This document shows positions 18,736-27,438 of a stretch of 64,000 nucleotides of DNA, piece by piece (the stretch's first letter is position 1; every line of letters begins with the position of its first letter). A program made the position numbers and the translations under genes. The stretch is from positions 310,001 through 374,000 of the forward strand of contig NZ_FNCG01000001.1 in assembly GCF_900100945.1 (NCBI RefSeq), in the 5' to 3' direction. This DNA comes from Mucilaginibacter gossypii (lineage in GTDB: Bacteria > Bacteroidota > Bacteroidia > Sphingobacteriales > Sphingobacteriaceae). The notes beneath the pieces are model-generated. The model worked only from the letters and a program-made list of their open reading frames with translations, ran no database searches and was not told where the DNA came from.

Positions 18736-20145
18736 TTAATTTACTGTTTTAACGCCAGCACCTGCTGTTACCACTGCCGGAACGTTTGCAGCAGCATCAA
18801 GCAACGTACTATAAGCGTAAGACGGTACCCAACTTGATAAAGATGAGGTGATGTCGTTGGCACCGCAATTAGAATAAATGTTGGTTGATATACCGCTGAA
18901 GTAACCTACAGGGTCGCCATCTAAGTTAGTAGTAAGTGGCTTCCTGCAGCCTGAGAAATATTCATTATCTGTCCTTACTGTACCACCGTACCTTGCACCG
19001 ATGGAATAACCATCATTGTTTAAGTGGTAGTTATTGTACATGTGGATGGTACCGAATACCAAAGTTGGCTCCCTTTCAGACACATTGTACCAGTAGTTGT
19101 GGTGCAATGTAACGTGTAGTTTGCCGGTGTTGGCTGTAACAGCATCGCTTGTTACTGAACCAATAAGCAATGACAGGTAGGTGTCATGGAATTTGTTCCA
19201 TGAAATGGTTACGTAGTCAGAACCTTCGGCAACACCGATGTCTTTACCCCAGTAATCCCAGCCATGGCTGCGGTCTGTTGCAAAATCGCAATGGTCAATC
19301 CAAACGTGGTTCGACTGGAATTTAACGTAAACACCGCATTCGGTTACGTAATTTCTAAACGTAACATTTTGGATAATGATATTGCTTACAGTAAACAGGT
19401 AAAGGTTCAGGCTTGATAAAACGGCGCCGGTTTTACCGATGATGGTGGTATTTGAACCAACATACACAGGAGTTAAGCCTGATCCGCTAATTGTACCGGA
19501 AACATACACAATCTTGGGCGAACTGCCTGACACAGCAGATTTGAACGCAGCCAGTGTGTTTACAGTTACTGTAGTACCACCTTTACCACCGGTAGTAGTA
19601 CCATTAACAGCAGCGTAACCGGTTAATACTGTACTCAAAACAGAACCTGATGCGGTTGTTGTTGAAGTACTTGTAGTTGGAGCAGTTGTGGTAGTGGTAG
19701 TCGTACCGGTAAGGGTGTAAGTGTACTTTCTTCCGTTTGTCAGAGGGCTGCTGTTGTCGGAAGTTGAGAAATACAATCCGGTATCCCAGTGGCTGTAACG
19801 ACCTTTACCAAGGGTCCTGATGTCACTGTGAAGAGAATGGGCCGGACCTAACGCAACACCATTTTCATAAAGTTGGAGTGTTGATGCTGTTGGCTGCGTG
19901 TTTGAATCGCCGCTTACCTGAACGGGGCTGAATTTGTAAGCGTAACCTTCATCTAACCGGATTGAAGATGTGGCCATCGTGTAGACGGTGGGGGCTGTTG
20001 TTGCCAGGCTTTTGCTGGCGTTTAAATCATTAATTGGAACGGTTACTGGTTGGTCTGCATTTTTGGAGCAACTTCCGATGAGGATAATTGCGCTCAGTGC
20101 CAAACTGCCAAAAGTCATTTTTTTTAAGGATTTTGTTTTTTGCAT
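18736..20145 (-). CDS. Secreted pectate lyase lipoprotein (PL1-like)
   Basis: 469 aa from the ATG at 20143-20145 (MQKTKSLKK), which gives a clean lipoprotein signal (SAIILIGSCSKN); a further-upstream frame start at 20316 adds non-signal residues and is rejected. An N-terminal beta-rich domain (about 50-150) is followed by a Thr-rich linker (TGTTTTTTTAPTTSTSTTTA), then the right-handed beta-helix lyase domain. The lyase domain has VWIDHCDFATD (Ca-binding Asp region), YVTISWNKF, and SEREPTLVFGTIHMYNNYH where PL1 enzymes carry the catalytic Arg. It would cleave homogalacturonan at the cell surface. A CRP-type palindrome lies 156 bp upstream of the start. Confidence 0.92.
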   Translation of the reverse strand: MQKTKSLKKMTFGSLALSAIILIGSCSKNADQPVTVPINDLNASKSLATTAPTVYTMATSSIRLDEGYAYKFSPVQVSGDSNTQPTASTLQLYENGVALGPAHSLHSDIRTLGKGRYSHWDTGLYFSTSDNSSPLTNGRKYTYTLTGTTTTTTTAPTTSTSTTTASGSVLSTVLTGYAAVNGTTTGGKGGTTVTVNTLAAFKSAVSGSSPKIVYVSGTISGSGLTPVYVGSNTTIIGKTGAVLSSLNLYLFTVSNIIIQNVTFRNYVTECGVYVKFQSNHVWIDHCDFATDRSHGWDYWGKDIGVAEGSDYVTISWNKFHDTYLSLLIGSVTSDAVTANTGKLHVTLHHNYWYNVSEREPTLVFGTIHMYNNYHLNNDGYSIGARYGGTVRTDNEYFSGCRKPLTTNLDGDPVGYFSGISTNIYSNCGANDITSSLSSWVPSYAYSTLLDAAANVPAVVTAGAGVKTVN

Positions 20146-20301
20146 GTTATAATTTTTAATTAAGCCCTCGAAACGCGGTCTTATATTAAAAATTACCGTT
20201 GATTTTTTCCTAAAGATATAGACTAAAAGCTTAAATAGTTCAAAAACGTCGATTCTGTTGTTTGAGCCTGTAAAGTTATGTGTATTTGTGACACGTATAG
20301 T

Positions 20302-20317
20302 TGTGAAGTACTTCACA
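20302..20317. promoter_or_regulatory. Perfect 16-bp palindrome TGTGA-N6-TCACA (CRP-like operator)
   Basis: TGTGAAGTACTTCACA is fully self-complementary and has exactly the TGTGA/TCACA half-sites and N6 spacing of Crp/Fnr-family operators. It is 156 bp upstream of the pectate lyase start, in the 362-bp gap before the fbp stop. Nothing else in that gap (20146-20507) is recognisable except a short hairpin over the fbp stop (20499-20516). The cognate regulator is not in the window. Confidence 0.55.
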
Positions 20318-20507
20318 CTTCATGACATTTGGATGACAATTTTAGTTCAGAAGAAAAAACAATTTTCGTCGATTATTGTCTTACGTCACTTTAAAACCAA
20401 GTTTTGCCCAGTATTTTTAACTTGCAATTAAAGCATTAAATTGTGAAAGCAGCTTTACAAAAAGCTGGTGCATAACGTGGTCACTATCGCGCTTTTTTTC
20501 AATATTC

Positions 20508-21560
20508 TTATTGAATTTTAACTTCTCCTTCAAATGATTTCACAAATAATTTTGGAGAAAATGATGACATAAATTCTTCGGCTTTGAGCACCATATCCAT
20601 TGAGCCAATAAATATTGAGGATCGCTGGTGTAGTTCCCTTACTTCAATTTCCATAATTCTTTTGTATCCATCTGATGCTTTGCCACCGGCTTGCTCAATA
20701 ATATAAGCCATAGGGTTACACTCGTAAATCAGCCGCAGTTTTCCCTTTTTTGCGCCTGTAGTAGGGGGATAAATAAAAATTCCGCCTTTTATTAAGGTCC
20801 GGTGTATATCCGCAACCATCGATCCTGTGTACCTGGAAGTATATGGTCGGTTAGTGTCCGGATCTTCTACCTGGCAATATTTAATATATTTTTTTACCCC
20901 ATCCGGAAAATGAATGTAATTGCCTTCGTTTATTGAGTAAATTGTTCCTGCTGCCGGAACAGTCATGTTAGGGTGCGAAAGGCAAAACTCGCCGATTGAA
21001 GGATCAAGGGTAAAGCCATTAACACCCTTGCCTGTGGTATATACAAGCATCGTTGAAGATCCATAAATGACATATCCTGCAGCTACCTGCTCGGTACCAA
21101 GCTGTAATACATCCTCGTTTGTAGAATGTTTCCCTGTGTCTGATTTTCGTCTGTAAATAGAAAATATAGTTCCTACACCTACATTGACATCGATATTGGA
21201 TGATCCGTCTAAAGGATCAAGTGCAACAACGTAATTTGCTTCGTTTGAAATATCCGAATCTATAACCAGGTACTCATCATTTTCTTCCGAAACAACTATA
21301 CAACATTCCCCACCGCTTCTTAATGCTGCTATAAACTGCTCATTGGCATAAATGTCAAGCTTTTTTTGTGACTCTCCCTGGATATTGGAGGAGCCGGCAT
21401 CACCTAAAATATCTACCAGGCCGGCTTTATTAATTTCCCTGTTTACTATCTTGGCAGCGATACCAATATCACGAAGTAGCCGCGAAAGCTCGCCTTTTGC
21501 ATAAGGAAAATCTTTTTGCCGTTCAATAATAAATTGTCCAAGAGTTTTAAATGCCGTCAT
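20508..21560 (-). CDS. fbp: Fructose-1,6-bisphosphatase class I
   Basis: 350 aa. The metal and substrate signature [24 protein letters not shown] lies near residues 112-136, with [11 protein letters not shown] before it, [23 protein letters not shown] in the middle and [17 protein letters not shown] near the end; all are hallmarks of class I FBPase. It removes the C1 phosphate of fructose-1,6-bisphosphate in gluconeogenesis, giving fructose-6-phosphate, the substrate of GlmS. It is a single gene; a LacI/GalR-type palindrome lies 137 bp upstream of its start, suggesting carbon-source control. Confidence 0.97.
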   Translation of the reverse strand: MTAFKTLGQFIIERQKDFPYAKGELSRLLRDIGIAAKIVNREINKAGLVDILGDAGSSNIQGESQKKLDIYANEQFIAALRSGGECCIVVSEENDEYLVIDSDISNEANYVVALDPLDGSSNIDVNVGVGTIFSIYRRKSDTGKHSTNEDVLQLGTEQVAAGYVIYGSSTMLVYTTGKGVNGFTLDPSIGEFCLSHPNMTVPAAGTIYSINEGNYIHFPDGVKKYIKYCQVEDPDTNRPYTSRYTGSMVADIHRTLIKGGIFIYPPTTGAKKGKLRLIYECNPMAYIIEQAGGKASDGYKRIMEIEVRELHQRSSIFIGSMDMVLKAEEFMSSFSPKLFVKSFEGEVKIQ

Positions 21561-21696
21561 ATTTTCAAGGTTTAATATTTTCTAATTCGGTTGGGGTAAA
21601 AGAGGGTTTAATTAAAATTAATAAAAGAATACGCGTATCAATTGCCAATTATAGTATTCGATTTGCCTTTTTTATCTCCAATTCCGTTAATTATTT

Positions 21697-21712
21697 ACGC
21701 AAACGTTTGCGT
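21697..21712. promoter_or_regulatory. Perfect 16-bp palindrome of LacI/GalR type (PurR-like sequence)
   Basis: ACGCAAACGTTTGCGT is fully self-complementary with the central CG and AAACGTTT core typical of LacI/GalR-family operators; it matches the known E. coli PurR consensus. It is 137 bp upstream of fbp and 375 bp upstream of the TonB-receptor start, in a 526-bp gap (21561-22086) that holds no credible gene. The fbp side is the closer target. No LacI-family gene is in this window. Confidence 0.6.
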
Positions 21713-22016
21713 TTTTGCATAAATGGTTTATTTAATAAAAAGTTACTTTTTTAATTGATAAACAGTTTGTTAACTTAAAAGGGGGGCTTTTATCAGGCAT
21801 ATAATTTAATTGCATACTCACCAGTTGATTTCGCGCGCTATCACCGCCGATCAGTAAATAATTCATTAAAGCTACCAGCCCCCAGCGGCTTGAAAAAATG
21901 CTGCCGGGGTTTGTATAATTTGTTAACTGCATATTCTCAGTATGTGTTTAAAATATACACGAAACCGGTGATTATTCTTGCTAATGTTAATGTATGGTTA
22001 TCAGTTGATTAACGAT

Positions 22017-22047
22017 TTTGTAAAGGCGGGTTTATTCAGTATTACTC
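22017..22047 (+). promoter_or_regulatory. Possible Bacteroidota promoter for the first TonB-receptor operon
   Basis: TTTG at 22017-22020, 19-bp spacer, then TATTACTC at 22040-22047. The -33 element, spacing and TA of the -7 fit the Bacteroidota TTTG-N19-TAnnTTTG pattern; the last four bases of the -7 do not. It would give a leader of about 34 nt. A short inverted repeat (GTGTTTT/AAAACAC, 22061-22079) precedes the ATG. Confidence 0.3.
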
Positions 22048-22086
22048 CAGATTTAGCACGGTGTTTTGGCAAAAAACACGTGCCAT

Positions 22087-24813
22087 ATGATCAATAAAAT
22101 TTACCTGTTATTCCTGTTAACCTTATTCACAACTGCTGCCTCTGCACAAACAGGGGGGATAAAAGGACAAATAATTGATGCGCAAACAAAAGAGCCTTTG
22201 AGTGGCGCCTTCGTCCATTTTGATAATAGAAACGGAGGTTCGGTTACCGACGCGTTTGGTAATTATGCTATCACCAGTGTTGATGCCGGCCAGTATAAGC
22301 TTAAAGTAAAATATATAGGCTATACAGAGTATAAGCAGGATATCACCATTACAGCCGGCAAGGTGTCTGTAATGAATATTCCATTATCAGAAAAACCCGA
22401 AGAGCTTAAAACAGTTAAGGTTTACGGAACAACCAATGCCGAGTCAGAATCGTCATCCCGCCGTAAGGAAAACAAGGCAGACAATATTATTAATGTGCTG
22501 TCTGCACAGGCGATGCAAAGGTCGCCGGATATTAATGCTGCAAACGCCCTGCAACGCGTTTCTGCAGTAACCATTCAGCGTAATAGCGGCTCGGATGAAG
22601 CATATGCCGTTATCAGGGGTTTGGAGCCGCGTTACAATAACACCTTACTTAACGGTGTTAAAGTGACTAGTCCCGATCCGGTTTCGCGGTTTATATCATT
22701 AAGCATAGTTCCTTCAGACCTGCTGGAAAGTGTTGAAGTAAGTAAAAGCCTTACGCCCGAAATGGAAGGCGATGCAATAGGCGGAACCGTGAACCTGGTT
22801 TTTAAAGATGCACCCGAGTATGAATATTTTAAAGCGAACGGCTCGATAGGCTACAGTGCTATCTTCTTTAACCGCAGGTTTGATAATTTTTATCATGGTG
22901 CAGTTCAAAGCAAAAGCCCAACCGAAAGGTTTGGAGCTGCTTATAATGCCCCTCCGGGATATTTTTCAAGGGCCAACCTCGACTTTACCAAAAAGAATGC
23001 ACCGCCAACTTCATTGCTTGGGTTTACTTACGGGCGCAGGTTCCTTAAAAATAAACTGGGATTTATTATTGCCGATAGTTATCAAAACCAGTTTTATGGT
23101 ACAAATTCAGAATTTAACGTAGCCCAGCCCGATATAAGGGATGGTAAGAACTTTCAGCCGGTTATTGCCGATGTAGCTAATCGCACTTATTCAACCCAAC
23201 AATTGAACAACGGGCTTTCGGCTCACCTCGATTATAAGTTTGATGATAATAACAAGGTAAGCGTTGATAACGTTTTCCTGTACACCCATCTTGCACAAAC
23301 ACGTTTAAGTATCGATACCTCGATATTAGGAGGTAACGGAGGCAGGATAGGGCCTGGTACAGGTACCGTTTTCAACGATAACCGTTCAAATATCCAGAAC
23401 CAGTATGTTGAAAATCTTAAACTAAGCGGTAAACATGTCATCGAAAAACATTTCCTTTTTGATTGGGCAGGTGTTTACAGTAATGCTATTCAAAACGCGC
23501 CAGACAGGGCCGATATATCTATCAACCATTTAATCAACCCCGATTTTACAAGTACTCCCAACTATTTTGATAATATATCAAGGATATGGCAAAAGAGCGG
23601 CAATAAAGACCTTAGCGCTATGGCCAATATCGGGTACAAAACAGGCTTGGGCGAAAAAAGCGCTATCGAATTAAAAGCCGGTGGTCTTTACAGGCATAGT
23701 ACACGTTACAACCATCAAAACGAATACATTTTGCGACCTGCAGCAACTGCCAATGGTGGCAAAAGTGGCTTTACCGATATATATTCGGCCGATTTTGTAG
23801 TGTACAATCAAACAGGTACCGATCAGAGCGACAAAACCAATTATACAGCTTACGAAGATATCACTGCAGGCTATGGCGAAGTGAAACTCGTGCTGGATAA
23901 TTTAGCTGTTATCGGCGGTGTACGTGTTGAAGGTACTAAACAAGGATATGACACCCATCCTGTTGTTTTGGATATCCGCAGTAATGCCAAAAAAACTTAC
24001 ACCGACGTTTTACCAAGCGTTCAGTTAAAATATAAGCTCACGGAAAATTCAAACTTACGGGCATCTTATTTTAAATCGATAGCACGTCCGGCATTATATG
24101 AGTTGGTACCAACGCCAACCCTTGGTGAAAGTACCGACGTTACCGGTAACCCGCTTGTAAAACACACCGAAGCCGATAACTATGATATTCGTTATGAACT
24201 GTTTCCCGGTAAAGAAGAGCAATTGTTTGTCGGCGGGTTTTACAAAAATATCATCAATCCCATTGAGTTTGCTTTAAATGATTCACAAAATGGGCAGCTT
24301 AATACATCCCCGCAAAATTTTGGTACTGCTAAGGTTACAGGTGCGGAAGTAGTTTACAGTAAGTATTTTGGAGATCTTGGCGTATCAGGTAATTACACGT
24401 ATACCTACTCAAACATAAAAACCACAAAAATTTATACCTCTACGGATGCGAATGGGGTTTCTACCTCCGTTCCGAGATTGCAAAGCCGGCCCCTGCAAGG
24501 ACAAACTGGTGATGTATTAAACCTGTCGTTATTGTACAAAAATGATAAGCAAAAAGCTTTTGTTCAATTAGCCTATACCTATACCAGCAAAACGTTGTCG
24601 CTGATTTATCCAAACTACGGATATGATTACTATCAGCAGCCGCAATCGTTCCTGGCCTTATCGGGCGAAAAGCAGGTGGCCAAGCATTTTGTTTTAACAG
24701 CCAAGGTGAACAACCTGCTCAACACACCTACAACAGTATTGATCAATAATCTTGTTCAATCAAAAGATTTGTACAACGTGAGTTTCAACTTAGGTTTCAG
24801 GTATTCATTATAA
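22087..24813 (+). CDS. TonB-dependent receptor with carboxypeptidase-regulatory N-domain (copy 1)
   Basis: 908 aa from the ATG at 22087 (MINKIYLLF...AASAQ signal peptide); a TTG 21 bp upstream is not preferred. A CarboxypepD_reg-like domain (about 22-110: GGIKGQIIDAQTKEPLSGAFV) is followed by a plug domain (SAQAMQRSPDINAANALQRV, VIRGLEPRYNNTLLNGV, EGDAIGGTVNLVF) and a 22-strand-type barrel ending in LGFRYSL. It lacks a SusD partner; a beta-helix-like lipoprotein follows after 12 bp instead. Its plug and barrel closely resemble those of the receptor at 27439, so the two are paralogues. Ligand unknown. Confidence 0.93.
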   Translation: MINKIYLLFLLTLFTTAASAQTGGIKGQIIDAQTKEPLSGAFVHFDNRNGGSVTDAFGNYAITSVDAGQYKLKVKYIGYTEYKQDITITAGKVSVMNIPLSEKPEELKTVKVYGTTNAESESSSRRKENKADNIINVLSAQAMQRSPDINAANALQRVSAVTIQRNSGSDEAYAVIRGLEPRYNNTLLNGVKVTSPDPVSRFISLSIVPSDLLESVEVSKSLTPEMEGDAIGGTVNLVFKDAPEYEYFKANGSIGYSAIFFNRRFDNFYHGAVQSKSPTERFGAAYNAPPGYFSRANLDFTKKNAPPTSLLGFTYGRRFLKNKLGFIIADSYQNQFYGTNSEFNVAQPDIRDGKNFQPVIADVANRTYSTQQLNNGLSAHLDYKFDDNNKVSVDNVFLYTHLAQTRLSIDTSILGGNGGRIGPGTGTVFNDNRSNIQNQYVENLKLSGKHVIEKHFLFDWAGVYSNAIQNAPDRADISINHLINPDFTSTPNYFDNISRIWQKSGNKDLSAMANIGYKTGLGEKSAIELKAGGLYRHSTRYNHQNEYILRPAATANGGKSGFTDIYSADFVVYNQTGTDQSDKTNYTAYEDITAGYGEVKLVLDNLAVIGGVRVEGTKQGYDTHPVVLDIRSNAKKTYTDVLPSVQLKYKLTENSNLRASYFKSIARPALYELVPTPTLGESTDVTGNPLVKHTEADNYDIRYELFPGKEEQLFVGGFYKNIINPIEFALNDSQNGQLNTSPQNFGTAKVTGAEVVYSKYFGDLGVSGNYTYTYSNIKTTKIYTSTDANGVSTSVPRLQSRPLQGQTGDVLNLSLLYKNDKQKAFVQLAYTYTSKTLSLIYPNYGYDYYQQPQSFLALSGEKQVAKHFVLTAKVNNLLNTPTTVLINNLVQSKDLYNVSFNLGFRYSL

Positions 24814-24825
24814 AAGCATCAAATC

Positions 24826-26034
24826 ATGAAAGTAAAATATATATTAATGTTGGCAGTTGGTTTTGTAGCTACTGTAACCTTTAACAGCTGTAAAAAAGCC
24901 GAACTGACTACGTTTACGCAAATTAAGATCCCTACATCAAGTCCGATACAGCCAGGCAATATCAGCGGCTTTGTAAAAGGTACTTTAGTAACCGGCGAAA
25001 CCTATACCGTAACGGCTGATGTTACTGTAAAAAAAGGCGATACACTTTATGCACAGCCAGGTGCAAATGTTATTGTGAAAAACAATTCGCAGATTAATAT
25101 TCAGGGTGTATTAAAGCTGGTTGGTACAAAAGATCAGCCGGTGTACTTTAATTCCGACTCGAATAAGCCCGGTACCTGGGGCGGTTTTCAATGCGACACA
25201 GCGCAGGCCATAACCATCATCTGGACGCACGTTGATAACACCGGCGGACCCGATGCTTCCGGAAGTGCACGCGGTACCTTGAAGGTAAAAGCTCCTATCA
25301 AGGTAGATATTGAAGATTCATGGTTTACCAACGGGCAGGACGATTTGATGGCCTTAGGCAACGGCGCCAAGATAACCATTTTAAGAAATACCATCAGCTC
25401 ATCAGGTAGTACCGATGGGGAAGGCATTAACCTCAAAACAGGTGTTACCGGTACTGTAGCATATAACGTAATTTTTAACCAGGCGGGTTCAGGTGTTAAA
25501 CTCGAAACCAGTTCGAGTAAGCCCTTTCCGCAAACCGAGGTATCTGTATACAACAATACCCTGGTTTCAAATGGCTGGCGAAGAGGCTCGGCCGAGCCGG
25601 GGCGTGCCGTTTCTGTTGGTGTAAATGCCATTGGCCACATCTTTAATAATATTATTGTTAATGATTACCATGGCATTGAGTTATTTGATGACGGTGACAT
25701 AGCGCACACCACTTATGGTAATAACCTTTTTTATGCTACGGTTGATACTTATGCCGATTTGGTTGACCCTACTTTAAAGATCAACATCAGGGATGGGTTT
25801 TACCCTCCATCAGGCTTGGGAAAACCTCAGCCTACCGATCTGATCTCAAAAAAGATAGGGGATAAGGACCCGATGTTTGTAAAGTTTGATGGCACGGTGG
25901 CCGCCCCTAACGGATACCCCAATACCAACGATTTTCACCTGCAAAGTACATCGCCTGCATTTAGTGCGGGCAATACGCAATACAACCTTGATCTGGGTGC
26001 TTATACCAGCGATGACAAAGGGAACAAACATTAA
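24826..26034 (+). CDS. Beta-helix-like surface lipoprotein, partner of TonB receptor (copy 1)
   Basis: 402 aa with lipoprotein signal (VTFNSCKK, Cys near 22). After a PGNISGFVKGTLV-type segment the chain is built of short beta-rich repeats with Asn/Gly turns (VIVKNNSQINIQGVLKLVG, AYNVIFNQAGSGVKL, HIFNNIIVNDYHGIEL), as in right-handed parallel beta-helix proteins. It shares WTHV-x-x-x-G, the order of segments and a C-terminal FHLQSTSPAFSAGN motif with the protein at 30279, its paralogue. The position right after a TonB receptor is where SusD usually sits, so it may capture ligand at the surface (inference). Confidence 0.8.
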   Translation: MKVKYILMLAVGFVATVTFNSCKKAELTTFTQIKIPTSSPIQPGNISGFVKGTLVTGETYTVTADVTVKKGDTLYAQPGANVIVKNNSQINIQGVLKLVGTKDQPVYFNSDSNKPGTWGGFQCDTAQAITIIWTHVDNTGGPDASGSARGTLKVKAPIKVDIEDSWFTNGQDDLMALGNGAKITILRNTISSSGSTDGEGINLKTGVTGTVAYNVIFNQAGSGVKLETSSSKPFPQTEVSVYNNTLVSNGWRRGSAEPGRAVSVGVNAIGHIFNNIIVNDYHGIELFDDGDIAHTTYGNNLFYATVDTYADLVDPTLKINIRDGFYPPSGLGKPQPTDLISKKIGDKDPMFVKFDGTVAAPNGYPNTNDFHLQSTSPAFSAGNTQYNLDLGAYTSDDKGNKH

Positions 26035-26059
26035 GCATCAGTATTTAATATAAATCAAC

Positions 26060-27061
26060 ATGAAAAAAATAGCGTTTTTCTTTCTTTTAAATGTCGGCCT
26101 GTTTTTAGGTTTATCAAAGGCATCTGCTCAAAATTATGTATTGGATAAAACCATCGCTTTGCCCGGCAATGGCGGTTACGACTATGTATTTATCGATCAG
26201 CCCAATCATACCTTATACGCATCGCACGGTACCGAGGTAAATGTAGTTGACCTGAAAACCGAAACGGTTAAAGGCACCATTGGCGATATGAAGGGTGTGC
26301 ACGGTATTGCTGTTGACAATGAACTTAATAAAGGTTTTATAAGTGATGGTAAAGCCGATGAAGTTATCGTGTTTGATATCAAAACACTGGCTGTGATTAC
26401 CCGCATCTCGTTAGATCATAAGGGTGCTGATGCCATTATTTTTGACCCGTATTCAAAAAAGATCTTCACGTTTAACGGGCATAGCAGTAGTTCATGTGTT
26501 ATTGATCCCGCTTCAATGAAACAGGTAGCATCAATTGATATGGGAGGCGCTCCTGAATTTGCTGTTGCCGATGGTAAAGGGACTATATACAATAATCTGG
26601 AAGACAAAAGCAGCCTGAACGTAATCGATACCAAAACACTAAAGGTTTCTAAAAACTATACGCTAAGCCCTTGCGGTGGCCCAACAGGTATAGCTATGGA
26701 TAAAGCAAACCAAAAGCTGTTTACCGTTTGCCGCGAAAACAAGGGGCTTAGCATAGTCGACATTCCTACAGGTAAAGTTATCCAAACCCTGCCTATCGGC
26801 GCAGGCGTTGACGCCGTTGTGTATGACCCGACTCAAAAAATGCTTGTGGCCTCAAATGGCGACGGAACCGCCAGCATCTTTAAACAAAATACCCCCGATA
26901 CTTATAGCCCTGTGCAAACTTTAAACACACAGTACCGCGCTAAAACCATGGCAATTGATATGGAAACACATAGGCTTTACTTTCCGGTTGCCGATTATGA
27001 ACAGGGAACTAAAACCATGAAGCCCGGCACTTTTAAGTTACTTGTTTATCGCCAGCAATAA
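26060..27061 (+). CDS. Exported YncE-like beta-propeller protein
   Basis: 333 aa with a signal peptide (FFFLLNVGLFLG...ASAQ). The rest consists of repeated blades of the YVTN/YncE type (TLYASHGTEVNVVDLKTETV, GFISDGKADEVIVFDIKTL, TIYNNLEDKSSLNVIDTKTL, LFTVCRENKGLSIVDIPTGK), about seven in number. It is probably periplasmic. It lies 25 bp after the beta-helix lipoprotein and is likely co-transcribed with the receptor. E. coli yncE also lies next to a TonB receptor gene (yncD), so the association may be functional. Molecular role unknown. Confidence 0.85.
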   Translation: MKKIAFFFLLNVGLFLGLSKASAQNYVLDKTIALPGNGGYDYVFIDQPNHTLYASHGTEVNVVDLKTETVKGTIGDMKGVHGIAVDNELNKGFISDGKADEVIVFDIKTLAVITRISLDHKGADAIIFDPYSKKIFTFNGHSSSSCVIDPASMKQVASIDMGGAPEFAVADGKGTIYNNLEDKSSLNVIDTKTLKVSKNYTLSPCGGPTGIAMDKANQKLFTVCRENKGLSIVDIPTGKVIQTLPIGAGVDAVVYDPTQKMLVASNGDGTASIFKQNTPDTYSPVQTLNTQYRAKTMAIDMETHRLYFPVADYEQGTKTMKPGTFKLLVYRQQ

Positions 27062-27068
27062 TATTGAA

Positions 27069-27167
27069 ATGAAAAGAAGGGATTTTGCGCTGGACGAGAA
27101 AAGATTAAATGTAAGGGCGATAAATTACAAGGGAGAGGTGCTTTATCAAACCGAGCTTACTAAATAG
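27069..27167 (+). CDS. Possible 32-residue peptide or gene remnant
   Basis: A short ATG-to-TAG frame (MKRRDFALDEKRLN...ELTK) starts 7 bp after the YncE-like stop. The residue pattern looks like a strand-turn-strand of a globular protein rather than random sequence, so it could be a decayed gene end. No domain recognised. The rest of the 377-bp gap to 27438 holds only the hairpin at 27221-27250 and, presumably, the promoter of the second receptor. Confidence 0.2.
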   Translation: MKRRDFALDEKRLNVRAINYKGEVLYQTELTK

Positions 27168-27220
27168 AAACTGAATTTGCCCGGGGAATTTCCTTGTGCA
27201 ACCAGGTTTTTCAACCCAAG

Positions 27221-27250
27221 TTTACAGCTTATCAAATGGTAAGCTGTAAA
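27221..27250 (+). terminator. Strong hairpin after the first receptor operon
   Basis: Perfect 11-bp inverted repeat TTTACAGCTTA / TAAGCTGTAAA with an 8-nt loop, 160 bp after the YncE-like gene. No T-run follows, so it may be a rho-dependent or processing end rather than an intrinsic terminator. Confidence 0.5.
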
Positions 27251-27438
27251 CATTATAACCAATATTTGCCCACTATGATTGACAATCCTATTTTAATATG
27301 GGAGAGGTTTTAAGTGCTTTAAGCGTTGCGTTATTAAGCCTGTGTTAAGTTTTGGTTATGTATTATTCTTAGGCCCTTTTATTCAATTTTTCTCCAGTTT
27401 TCAGCGGGTTTCTTTGCGGAAAATTAAACCCGTTGTTC

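Noticed and set aside
21551..21932. Two short frames in the gap between fbp and the first TonB receptor
   Set aside because: Low-complexity, AT-driven translations with no domain; one covers the operator palindrome.
25188..25640. 150-codon open frame antisense to the first beta-helix lipoprotein
   Set aside because: Shadow of the lipoprotein gene; no start context, signal or motif of its own.
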